Shown piece after piece: positions 5,812 to 11,996 of a stretch of DNA of 11,996 nt. Source of the DNA: Chloroflexota bacterium (lineage in GTDB: Bacteria; Chloroflexota; Anaerolineae; Anaerolineales; Anaerolineaceae); NCBI GenBank assembly GCA_019136175.1, contig JAGVUS010000103.1, positions 1 through 11,996 on the forward strand. The letters are read 5' to 3'. The position numbers and the translations under genes were made by a program. Each line of letters opens with the position of its first letter. The stretch's first letter is position 1. The notes under the pieces are model-generated. The model was not told where the DNA came from, searched no databases, and saw only the letters and a program-made list of their open reading frames with translations.

Positions 5812-6744
5812 TTATCGTCCTGTCTGGCGCTGGACGGCAGCATAAGCTGCCACCAGAATGGGAACCAGGATCGCTGCAAAGATCATGTTCGGTCCGGCGG
5901 AGGGTAGAAATTCGCCCACAATGGCAACTGCCGGGGAGAACCCATTAATCCAGATATCCGAAATCGCCGCAAAGCCAATTCCCAGGAAGTTGCCCAGCAT
6001 GCTCCATGTTACCGCGGCTGCCACATGGATATTATCCCGGAAGAGGAAACGCACCAGCACCACCAGCACCAGCCCAATGATTGCTGATAAACCCGCAAAC
6101 CAACTGATCTGCTGATCCCCAAAGATGTTGTTGTCCACATCATAGAAAAGCATATTGGGGATGGTTTTATTGAGAAGGAAAATCACCGTGCCAATGGCTG
6201 CCACCAGGGCACTGATGATGAAAACCGTGTTCAGGCTGCGCTTCTTATCCTTAAAGAGAATTGCCATACCGGCAATCATGCCAACCAACCCATTCCCAAC
6301 ACTCCACTGCGGTGAAAGACCAAAACCGGTCAGTGCATCCCCAAACATATTGCCAACAGCCCCGGTGAAGAACCCGACGGCGGGACCCAAGGCATAGCCG
6401 AAGAACATGGGAATGGCAATCGCAGGACGGAGGGAGACCTGGCTGACAGAAGGCACCACAAAGACTGTACCATTGAACAAATAGGAGAAAACTGCATATA
6501 ATGCCGCGCCAATCGCCATATACACCACTTCCCGGGTGCCAACATCCCAAATCTTGCTTTCGCGGGTCGCCAGGTACACAATAAAGACGATCAGCAAGCC
6601 AATGCCCACAAAGACAAAGCGGAGCAGCGCGGTTTGATCCAGGTTCAATGAGGGGTTAATCAAACGTCCAATCAACCAGATTCCAAGGAAAAATGCCAGC
6701 ACGGCAACAAGAGTAAGAATGACGGATAACAGCTTTTTGGTCAT
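5812..6744 (-). CDS. ECF transporter S component, UPF0397/riboflavin-type (PF07155-like), N-terminally extended
   Basis: A 310-residue, highly hydrophobic protein read as the substrate-binding S component of the neighbouring ECF transporter. The core (about 70-165) has the UPF0397-like signature: AIGAALYAVFSYLF, then RPAIAIPMFFGYALGPAVGF and GAVGNMFGDALTGFG, then SVGNGLVGMIAG. Pfam names this family an ECF riboflavin-type S component; UPF0397 genes typically sit beside a fused double ATPase and a CbiQ-type protein, exactly as here. Typical members have about 180-200 residues and six helices. This one has two extra N-terminal helices (about 5-27 and 40-59) and an extended C-terminal half (about 173-305), for roughly nine to ten helices. 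The ATG at 6742-6744 follows AAGGAG and lies 17 bases after the ATPase stop. The substrate is not proven; vitamins other than riboflavin are possible. Confidence 0.8.
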   Translation of the reverse strand: MTKKLLSVILTLVAVLAFFLGIWLIGRLINPSLNLDQTALLRFVFVGIGLLIVFIVYLATRESKIWDVGTREVVYMAIGAALYAVFSYLFNGTVFVVPSVSQVSLRPAIAIPMFFGYALGPAVGFFTGAVGNMFGDALTGFGLSPQWSVGNGLVGMIAGMAILFKDKKRSLNTVFIISALVAAIGTVIFLLNKTIPNMLFYDVDNNIFGDQQISWFAGLSAIIGLVLVVLVRFLFRDNIHVAAAVTWSMLGNFLGIGFAAISDIWINGFSPAVAIVGEFLPSAGPNMIFAAILVPILVAAYAAVQRQTGR

Positions 6745-6761
6745 ATGAATCTCCTTTCCAT

Positions 6762-8426
6762 TTATTGAAGAGTTGAATTTTGATACCGGTCAGACCGGTT
6801 CTGCAAAACACCCAGGTGTGCCAGGTCTTCGGCACGCTGGAACGACCGGGTGTGGGCATACAATTCCAGATTTGTTTTCAAAAGCGAGGTGGGAACCAGG
6901 CGATTCTCTTCCAGGTAAGCCAGGTCCTTCAAAACCTCCTCGGGGGTGCCATCCCGCACCACCTGACCATGATTGACCAGAATCACCCGGTTGGCATAGA
7001 TGACTGCCAGGTCAATGTCGTGCGTGATAAATAAAACCGCCTCAAAACCAGGAAGTTTGAGGATGGCATCCATGAATTCCATGTAATTTTTATAGTCCTG
7101 TCCAGCAGTTGGTTCATCCATCACCAGGATTCGTGAACGCATCGCCAGGATGGCAGCAATGCTTACCCTTTTTTGTTGTCCAAAAGAAAGGGCAAGCGGT
7201 GGATTTTCCTCAAATCCTTCCAGGTGGACGATCCGGATGGCTTCCCGGACATCCTTTTCAATTTCTTCGGGCGGATGTTTCAGGTTGGTGGGTCCAAAAG
7301 CAAGTTCCGCCCGGACTGTTTCAGCAAACAGCATGTGGCTGGGGCTTTGAAAGACATATCCAAGTGTATGCGCCACTTCCGCCACACTGATCTGGTGGGT
7401 ATCCCTGCCATCCACCAAAACCCGCCCGGCTTTGGGTTTTAATAAACCGATTGCATGCTTGACCAGAGTGGTTTTCCCGGCACCATTTGGTCCAAGAACA
7501 GCAATAATATCCCCCCGCCGGATTTCCAGGTTAATTCCTGCCAATACGGTCTGGTTTTCCTCATATCCAAATCTGACTCCCTCAAACCGCACCAGGGTCT
7601 GGTTGGGGATTCCTGCTTTTGCAGCTTCCAACTGGCGCGTCAACGGTTCCGGGACAGGATCCTTTACCGCCCGCTCCAATATCAGTGGAGCGGGAAGCTT
7701 GATGCGGTGATAATCAACTGCCCGGTATAACCCGGCGGTGGGACCATAATATCGGATTTCTCCCTCATCCAGGAACATCGCTGTCTCCGGGTGGATATTG
7801 AGGACATCCTCCACCCTGTGTTCCACCATGAGAACCGTCATACCGTCATCTGCCAGCCGTCGGACCATCTGGAGTGTTTCCTGTGCGCTTGCCGGATCCA
7901 GGCTGGCAAGCGGCTCATCCAGAAGCAATACCAAGGGACGCATTGCCAGGACACCTGCAATGGCAACCTTTTGCTTTTCGCCGCCGGACAGATGGAAAGT
8001 CTCCCGGTCTTTCAGGTGCAGGATGTTTAACCTCGTCAAAGCTTCATCCACCCGGCTTAGAATTTCCTCCCGGCTGAGATGCAAGTTTTCCAAACCAAAC
8101 GCTACTTCATTAATCACACGGGTACCCAAAATCTGCCGCTCCGGATCCTGCAAAACCGTCCCAACCATTTGGGAGATTCGCGCCAGCGACAAGCCCTGGA
8201 TGGGTTTTCCCTGCACCCAGATGCCCCCCTGAATTTCCCCCTTATAACTGTTTGGAATTAACCCATTAATGCAACGGATCAACGTGGTTTTTCCACACCC
8301 GCTGGCTCCAGCGATTAACAAGACCTGACCGGCAGCTGCTTCAAATGATATGGACCGCAGTGCAAGGTCCGCGCGGCTGCGATAGCGGAAGGATAAATTC
8401 TCAATCCGAAGTGAACTGTCTGTCAT
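6762..8426 (-). CDS. ecfA: Fused double ATPase of an ECF transporter (EcfA1-EcfA2 type)
   Basis: A 554-residue protein with two ABC ATPase domains in one chain, as in YkoD-type ECF systems. It would supply both nucleotide-binding subunits for vitamin uptake at the inner face of the membrane. Domain 1: Walker A GASGCGKT (40-47), signature LSGGEKQ (146-152), Walker B LVLLLDEP (165-172), switch His 203. Domain 2: Walker A GPNGAGKT (312-319), Q-loop Q360, signature LSFGQQKR (413-420), Walker B ILVMDEP (433-439), switch His 469. Both sites therefore look catalytically complete, though the second signature has Phe-Gly-Gln in place of Gly-Gly-Glu. A polar tail of about 50 residues follows domain 2. 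The ATG (8424-8426) has AGGA upstream and begins 39 bases after tupC. EcfS follows 17 bases downstream. Confidence 0.93.
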   Translation of the reverse strand: MTDSSLRIENLSFRYRSRADLALRSISFEAAAGQVLLIAGASGCGKTTLIRCINGLIPNSYKGEIQGGIWVQGKPIQGLSLARISQMVGTVLQDPERQILGTRVINEVAFGLENLHLSREEILSRVDEALTRLNILHLKDRETFHLSGGEKQKVAIAGVLAMRPLVLLLDEPLASLDPASAQETLQMVRRLADDGMTVLMVEHRVEDVLNIHPETAMFLDEGEIRYYGPTAGLYRAVDYHRIKLPAPLILERAVKDPVPEPLTRQLEAAKAGIPNQTLVRFEGVRFGYEENQTVLAGINLEIRRGDIIAVLGPNGAGKTTLVKHAIGLLKPKAGRVLVDGRDTHQISVAEVAHTLGYVFQSPSHMLFAETVRAELAFGPTNLKHPPEEIEKDVREAIRIVHLEGFEENPPLALSFGQQKRVSIAAILAMRSRILVMDEPTAGQDYKNYMEFMDAILKLPGFEAVLFITHDIDLAVIYANRVILVNHGQVVRDGTPEEVLKDLAYLEENRLVPTSLLKTNLELYAHTRSFQRAEDLAHLGVLQNRSDRYQNSTLQ

Positions 8427-8443
8427 GAACGATCCTGCGGGCT

Positions 8444-8464
8444 GGGTTATGTTAATTATAACCC
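8444..8464 (-). promoter_or_regulatory. Inverted repeat in the tupC-ecfA gap
   Basis: GGGTTAT (8444-8450) and ATAACCC (8458-8464) are perfect inverted repeats around a 7-base AT-rich loop. They start one base after the tupC stop and end 17 bases before the ecfA start. There is no T-run, so termination is unlikely. The minus strand contains TATAAT (8455-8460) inside it, but no good -35 hexamer at the right spacing. It could be an operator, a weak internal promoter or an mRNA hairpin. Confidence 0.35.
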
Positions 8465-8465
8465 T

Positions 8466-9539
8466 TTACCTTCCCACAAGATGCACAGAAGATGCCTTGA
8501 AACTTGCCCTGACCCTCGTCCCAGTCTGCAATTTCATTTGGGTTGCAGAAGCCCGGGTAATCAGCGCAACAATTGGACAACCGCAATCCACCACCACCCG
8601 CTCCAGGGGTCCTTGGGGAGTCGTCCGAATGATCACACCCTCCAGCCGGTTGCGGGCACTGGAACTGCCATCCGAATCCAGCAACAGGGTGACATCCTCG
8701 GGGCGGATGCAGATATACACATCCTGCCCCACCCGACAATCTCCCACCACCTCCACCTGGAATGTCCCTGTATCAGCAATCACCATTCCTTCCGCCTGGT
8801 GAATGACCCTGGCTGGAATGATTGTCTCCACCCCCACAAATTCCGCCACTTCGGCAGATGCCGGCGCATTGAATACAATCTCCGGCTGATCCACCTGCGC
8901 CAGCCTGCCAGCCATCATTACGCCAATCCGATCCCCCAACAGCAGGGCTTCATTTTGATCATGGGTCACAAAAATGACAGTTACCCCCGATTGCCGAACC
9001 AACAATCGGAAATCCTCCAACAAGCGCAGCCGTGTGGGGGTATCCAGTGCAGTAAAAGGTTCATCCAGTAACAACAGGTCCGGGTCCAGAACAAATGCCC
9101 GCGCCAGGCTGACCCTCTGCGCCTCCCCGCCTGACAGTGCCCGCGAGGCACGATTTCGTAAATGACGGATACCCAGTTTTTCCAACCAATCATCCACTCT
9201 TTGGTGAATTTCTGCCTTGGGAACCCTGCGGAAGCACAATCCAGAGGCGACATTATCAAATACGGATCCATCCAACAGCAGTGGATCCTGAAGAACAAGA
9301 CCAATCTTACGCCGGTATGCCAGGTCACCGAGCGTGGACACATCCTGCCCGCGATATAGGATTGTTCCCGCTTGCTGTTTGAGCAGGCGGCTGAGTACCA
9401 ACAGGAGGGTACTCTTTCCAGCCCCGTTGGGACCAATCAACGCCAGGGTTTCCTTTTCTGCCACGGCAAGGTGTTCCACGGTCAGCACCTTCATCGCATT
9501 CCGAATAACTTCCAGACCTTTTACTTCCAGGATATTCAC
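8466..9539 (-). CDS. tupC: Tungstate ABC transporter ATPase TupC
   Basis: A 357-residue cytoplasmic ATPase that energises tungstate import with TupB. The ABC domain has Walker A GPNGAGKS (36-43), Q84, signature LSGGEAQ (135-141), Walker B LLLLDEP (155-161) and switch His 193. The C-terminal region (about 235-357) resembles the regulatory beta domains of molybdate/tungstate-type ATPases, with a TOBE-like unit near 294-355 (RLEGVIIR through VRASFKASSVHLV). This part makes it longer than TupC proteins that lack the extension and could bind oxyanion for feedback control; that is inference. Translation starts at GTG (9537-9539) behind GGGGGTGA; an overlapping ATG one base further upstream is followed directly by a stop. 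It begins 10 bases after tupB, indicating tight coupling. Confidence 0.9.
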   Translation of the reverse strand: MNILEVKGLEVIRNAMKVLTVEHLAVAEKETLALIGPNGAGKSTLLLVLSRLLKQQAGTILYRGQDVSTLGDLAYRRKIGLVLQDPLLLDGSVFDNVASGLCFRRVPKAEIHQRVDDWLEKLGIRHLRNRASRALSGGEAQRVSLARAFVLDPDLLLLDEPFTALDTPTRLRLLEDFRLLVRQSGVTVIFVTHDQNEALLLGDRIGVMMAGRLAQVDQPEIVFNAPASAEVAEFVGVETIIPARVIHQAEGMVIADTGTFQVEVVGDCRVGQDVYICIRPEDVTLLLDSDGSSSARNRLEGVIIRTTPQGPLERVVVDCGCPIVALITRASATQMKLQTGTRVRASFKASSVHLVGR

Positions 9540-9549
9540 ATCTCACCCC

Positions 9550-10248
9550 CTAGCCTTGCGGTTTCCGCTGCTGTACCCAGGTGAGCAATAAATTCACAAG
9601 GTACGCAAGCAGCAATAGAATAAAACTCAATGCCAGAGCAATGGCAAATTCACCCTTGCTGTTTTCCAGGACGATGGCAGTTGTCAACACCCGGGTGTAA
9701 TGGCGAAGATTTCCGCCAACCATCATCGAAGCCCCCACCTCGGAAATGACGCTGCCAAATCCAGCCATCAGAGCAGCCAGGAGCGGCAGGCGCGCTTCCC
9801 GCCACAACGCCCAAATTACCTGCCATCGGGTGGCACCCAAACCAAGCAGTTGTTGTTCCAGGCGGGGATCAAGCTGTTGCAGAGCCGCGGCTGTCAGCCC
9901 GGTGACCACCGGAGCAGCAATAATGGTCTGCGCAATGATGATCGCCGTTGGAGTGTACATTAACCGCAGACTACCCAGGGGACCACTGCGCCACAGGAAG
10001 ATGGATACCACCAGCCCCACCACCACAGGGGGAAGCGCCATGCCGGTATTAACAAGACTCATCCAGAATTTCCGGGTGGGAAATTTACCCAATGCCAACA
10101 GGGTACCAGATGGCATGCCAATCAACAGGCTGATCATAGTTGCCAGACCCGAAATCCGCAAGGATAGCAGTGTTATTTCCATCACTTCCGGGTCACCCGA
10201 AAACAACAGCCGGATTGCTTCTGTAATGCCTTGCCAGATCATTTCCAT
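9550..10248 (-). CDS. tupB: Tungstate ABC transporter permease TupB
   Basis: A 232-residue inner membrane permease, the channel half of the TupABC importer, working as a homodimer. Five or so hydrophobic segments are visible (about 24-54, 62-86, 100-122, 155-180 and 202-225). The cytoplasmic EAA-type coupling loop is present near 131-155, with LGLGATRWQVIWALWREARLP as the contact to the ATPase. The segment ISEVGASMMVGGNL (168-181) is typical of TupB/WtpB-type permeases. The ATG at 10246-10248 follows AGGTG (complement of 10253-10257); a second in-frame ATG two codons later is too far from this site. The gene lies 104 bases after tupA, across a strong hairpin, and 10 bases ahead of tupC. Confidence 0.93.
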   Translation of the reverse strand: MEMIWQGITEAIRLLFSGDPEVMEITLLSLRISGLATMISLLIGMPSGTLLALGKFPTRKFWMSLVNTGMALPPVVVGLVVSIFLWRSGPLGSLRLMYTPTAIIIAQTIIAAPVVTGLTAAALQQLDPRLEQQLLGLGATRWQVIWALWREARLPLLAALMAGFGSVISEVGASMMVGGNLRHYTRVLTTAIVLENSKGEFAIALALSFILLLLAYLVNLLLTWVQQRKPQG

Positions 10249-10298
10249 AAATCACCTGCCTTGTCTCATCCTGGCTAATTATACGAAGAAAACTGAAC

Positions 10299-10328
10299 CA
10301 CGAACCGCCCTGGCTGGGGCGGTTCGTG
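10299..10328 (-). terminator. Intercistronic hairpin (attenuator-like) between tupA and tupB
   Basis: CACGAACCGCCC (10299-10310) and GGGCGGTTCGTG (10317-10328) form a perfect 12-bp stem with a 6-base loop. On the minus strand it is followed by GTTCAGTTTTCTTCG, T-rich but without a clean T-run, so termination is probably partial. Such hairpins after a binding-protein gene commonly leave more binding protein than permease. A TATAAT (complement of 10278-10283) lies further downstream but lacks a good -35. Confidence 0.6.
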
Positions 10329-10352
10329 TTAATGAGGAGACAAACAGAAAAA

Positions 10353-11267
10353 TTACAAGCCCAACTCGGATTCATCCTTCCCCGCATCCGGGAAGAACAG
10401 GGGGGAACCGTATTGATCCACCCCAAATTCGCCAATCAATGCCTGGGTATCAGGTAAAACCATAAAGTCTGCAAAAGCCTTGCCACCATCATACAGGACT
10501 GCAGAATATTTTTCCGGGTTGACAGTGATCACATGGTAGATATTTAAAAGGGTTGCATCCCCCTCGACAAGGATTTCCAGTTCCAATGTATCCTTTAATG
10601 CCAGATAGGTTGCCCGGTCTGTAAAGGTATAGCCCTGTTTTTCTGTCGTGATGCGAAGAGTGTCTCCCATCCCCTGCCCGGATGAAAGGTACCATCCATC
10701 CTCAGTTTTGGGTTCCAGCCCGGCTTTTTTCCAGATCGCCAGTTCTGCTTTATGTGTACCAGAATCATCTCCGCGGGAGACAAAGGTTGCCTTGGCAGCG
10801 GCGATTGCCTTGTAGGCTTCAATAGCAGTTAATCCCTTAATCTTCGCCGGATCATCTGCGGGTCCCACCAGGACAAAATCATTGTGCATCACCAGGTAAC
10901 GGTCCTTGCCATATCCATTCTCCATGAAAGTTACTTCCGACGCAGGCGCATGCACCAGCAACACATCAGCGTTGCCTTCTTCACCCATCTTCAATGCCTG
11001 ACCGGTTCCCACCGCAATCATTTTCACCGTATAACCGGTCTGCAACTCAAATACGGGGATCAGCACGTCCAACAAACCCGAATCCCGGGTACTGGTGGTG
11101 GTTGCAAGGATGATCTCCTTGGGTCCGGTGCGTTCAATTGCCGTTGCCTCAGGAGTGGGTTGGGCGGCAGGTTCGGTAGCCGCAGGTGCAGCAGTTGTGC
11201 ATGCACCCAGCAAGAGGGTGAAAACCACCAGGAAAACAAGCATGGTATTGCGAATGGATTGAGACAT
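10353..11267 (-). CDS. tupA: Tungstate-binding lipoprotein TupA
   Basis: A 304-residue extracytoplasmic substrate-binding protein that captures tungstate for TupBC. The lipoprotein signal peptide ends in LGAC with the lipid Cys at 23, followed by an Ala/Pro/Thr-rich linker (24-48). The family hallmark is clear: EIILATTTSTRDSGLLDVL (51-69), with TTTS as the oxyanion-loop motif, then AVGTGQALKMGEEGNADVLLVH (85-106), YLVMHNDFVLVGP (124-136) and SRGDDSGTHKAE (164-175). The full ligand-binding fold is present and the length is typical. The ATG (11265-11267) follows GGAGGA. It is the first gene of the minus-strand array and diverges from an SH3b lipoprotein gene. TupA proteins are known to prefer tungstate over molybdate; that preference is not readable from sequence alone. 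Confidence 0.95.
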   Translation of the reverse strand: MSQSIRNTMLVFLVVFTLLLGACTTAAPAATEPAAQPTPEATAIERTGPKEIILATTTSTRDSGLLDVLIPVFELQTGYTVKMIAVGTGQALKMGEEGNADVLLVHAPASEVTFMENGYGKDRYLVMHNDFVLVGPADDPAKIKGLTAIEAYKAIAAAKATFVSRGDDSGTHKAELAIWKKAGLEPKTEDGWYLSSGQGMGDTLRITTEKQGYTFTDRATYLALKDTLELEILVEGDATLLNIYHVITVNPEKYSAVLYDGGKAFADFMVLPDTQALIGEFGVDQYGSPLFFPDAGKDESELGL

Positions 11268-11317
11268 GGTTCCTCCATCAAAAATGATAATGTATATTTG
11301 TGTTGCTACAAGAATAT

Positions 11318-11347
11318 ATTATATCGTGATTTGAAATTTTTACCCAA
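11318..11347 (-). promoter_or_regulatory. Candidate promoter of the tupA-led array
   Basis: On the minus strand TTGGGT (11342-11347) and TATAAT (11318-11323) are separated by 18 bases, about 50 bases ahead of the tupA start. The -10 hexamer is perfect; the -35 is only a partial match. The leader is too short for a molybdenum/tungsten cofactor riboswitch. Confidence 0.5.
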
Positions 11348-11396
11348 CTAACATCTAGCCCATTGACAAATGAAGGTCAGATCACAGAAAGAGATA

Positions 11397-11402
11397 TATA
11401 AT
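11397..11402 (+). promoter_or_regulatory. Candidate -10 element for the SH3b lipoprotein gene
   Basis: TATAAT lies 21 bases ahead of the ATG at 11424. A perfect TTGACA occurs at 11363-11368, but the spacing to this -10 is 28 bases, too long for a standard promoter, so the true -35 is unclear. The element faces away from the tupA promoter candidate. Confidence 0.35.
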
Positions 11403-11423
11403 GAGAATCGTTTGGAGGCAACC

Positions 11424-11996
11424 ATGACACGCGCACTCTCAATCACATTTTTTGTGGTTTTGTTAATCACCCTGGCGGGCTGCACACCGCTCCCAGCCAG
11501 CCCCACCCCGAATATTCCCCAGCCGACAGTGATCAACCATCCATTTGACCTCACTCCTACGCCACAGGTAACCGTCCTCCCCACCCAGCCGCTCATCTCC
11601 GACCTGGCTGCCGTCATCGAGATTGACCCCGAGGAGGTTCTGAATGTGCGCCAATCACCCGGGTTAAGTACCCCCATCCTGGCAACACTGGCGTATGACA
11701 CCATGGGGATCCGGCTCACCGGTCAGCAATCGGAAGCGGACACCATTCAATGGGTTCAAGTACAACTTGCGGATGGACAAACCGGCTGGGTTGACCGCCA
11801 ATACCTGACGGGGCTGAAGTCCTCCGCCGACTTTTGTGCAGATCCGCAGCTGCCAACTTTGTTAATCCAGTTTAAGCAGGCGGTTGCCACCCAGGATGGC
11901 GCGCTCCTTTCATCCATTGTCAGCCCCTGGCATGGTCTGCAAATCCAGTTTTTCAATGGCTCTACGGCAGTGGTATTCCCGCCCGATCAAACCAGT
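11424..11996 (+). CDS. SH3b-domain lipoprotein (3' truncated by window edge)
   Basis: An open frame of 191 codons runs off the right edge. The N-terminus is a short lipoprotein signal peptide (1-19) ending in LAGC with the lipid Cys at 20. A Pro/Thr-rich linker (21-58) follows, with many PTP-like steps. Residues about 61-131 form a bacterial SH3 (SH3_3/SH3b) domain: LNVRQSPGLSTPILATL, then a Trp-containing strand (IQWVQVQLADGQTGWVDRQYLTG). The part after 136 is unrecognised. SH3b domains in extracytoplasmic proteins often contact peptidoglycan, so a cell-wall-associated role is plausible. GGAGG (11414-11418) precedes the ATG with a 5-base gap; the upstream ATG at 11401 hits a stop after eight codons and is not used. 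It is divergent from tupA and not obviously linked in function. Confidence 0.87.
   Translation, partial: MTRALSITFFVVLLITLAGCTPLPASPTPNIPQPTVINHPFDLTPTPQVTVLPTQPLISDLAAVIEIDPEEVLNVRQSPGLSTPILATLAYDTMGIRLTGQQSEADTIQWVQVQLADGQTGWVDRQYLTGLKSSADFCADPQLPTLLIQFKQAVATQDGALLSSIVSPWHGLQIQFFNGSTAVVFPPDQTS

Noticed and set aside
11310..11330. ModE-like half-site (ACGATATAATATAT on the minus strand) near the tupA promoter
   Set aside because: Only one half of a CGNTATATA-type site is present and it overlaps an ordinary TATAAT -10, so AT-richness explains it.
11397..11413. Fur-box-like sequence AATGAGAATCGTTT ahead of the SH3b gene
   Set aside because: The resemblance is partial and without clear dyad symmetry; the downstream gene gives no reason to expect iron control.
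11277..11423. Possible molybdenum/tungsten cofactor riboswitch before tupA
   Set aside because: The leader to the start codon is too short and AT-rich, with no multi-stem structure that I can draw.

Overview
The window is about 12 kb of a bacterial chromosome with no RNA genes, CRISPR arrays or insertion sequences that I can see. It is densely coded; the longest gene-free stretch is about 265 bases (4002-4267). The organism is probably an anaerobic or facultative, single-membrane-type bacterium. Lipoprotein signal peptides, a multiheme c-type cytochrome lipoprotein, an ECF vitamin transporter, a tungstate ABC transporter and an SH3b lipoprotein together fit Chloroflexota such as Anaerolineae. 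That placement is inference from gene style and is not demonstrated by a marker gene.

Layout. (1) Positions 2-1735, plus strand: the tail of an unrecognised gene, a Rieske-type non-heme iron oxygenase, and a small membrane-anchored helix-hairpin-helix protein 30 bases behind it. (2) A strong bidirectional terminator (1757-1790) separates these from a convergent minus-strand gene (1851-4001). That gene encodes a 716-residue lipoprotein with ten CXXCH heme motifs, arranged as a tandem duplication of a five-heme plus EF-hand-like calcium module. (3) Positions 4268-11267, all minus strand, form a seven-gene array in transcription order: tupA, tupB, tupC (tungstate ABC importer), a fused double ECF ATPase, an ECF S component of the UPF0397/PF07155-like type, EcfT, and a small FMN nitroreductase. 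Gaps are 10-104 bases and a terminator-like hairpin (4218-4241) follows the last gene. (4) Divergent from tupA, a plus-strand SH3b-domain lipoprotein (11424 on) runs off the right edge.

How the parts may work together. TupABC would bring in tungstate, which suggests tungsten-pterin enzymes encoded elsewhere. The ECF module would import a vitamin; the Pfam family of the S component is annotated as riboflavin-type, which would suit a flavoprotein as the last gene of the array, but substrate and link are inference. The decaheme lipoprotein would sit on the outer face of the cytoplasmic membrane as an electron conduit or terminal reductase. Several intercistronic hairpins (5741-5810, 8444-8464, 10299-10328) punctuate the long minus-strand array and may tune the relative output of its genes. 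The most distinctive object in the window is the duplicated pentaheme/calcium lipoprotein.
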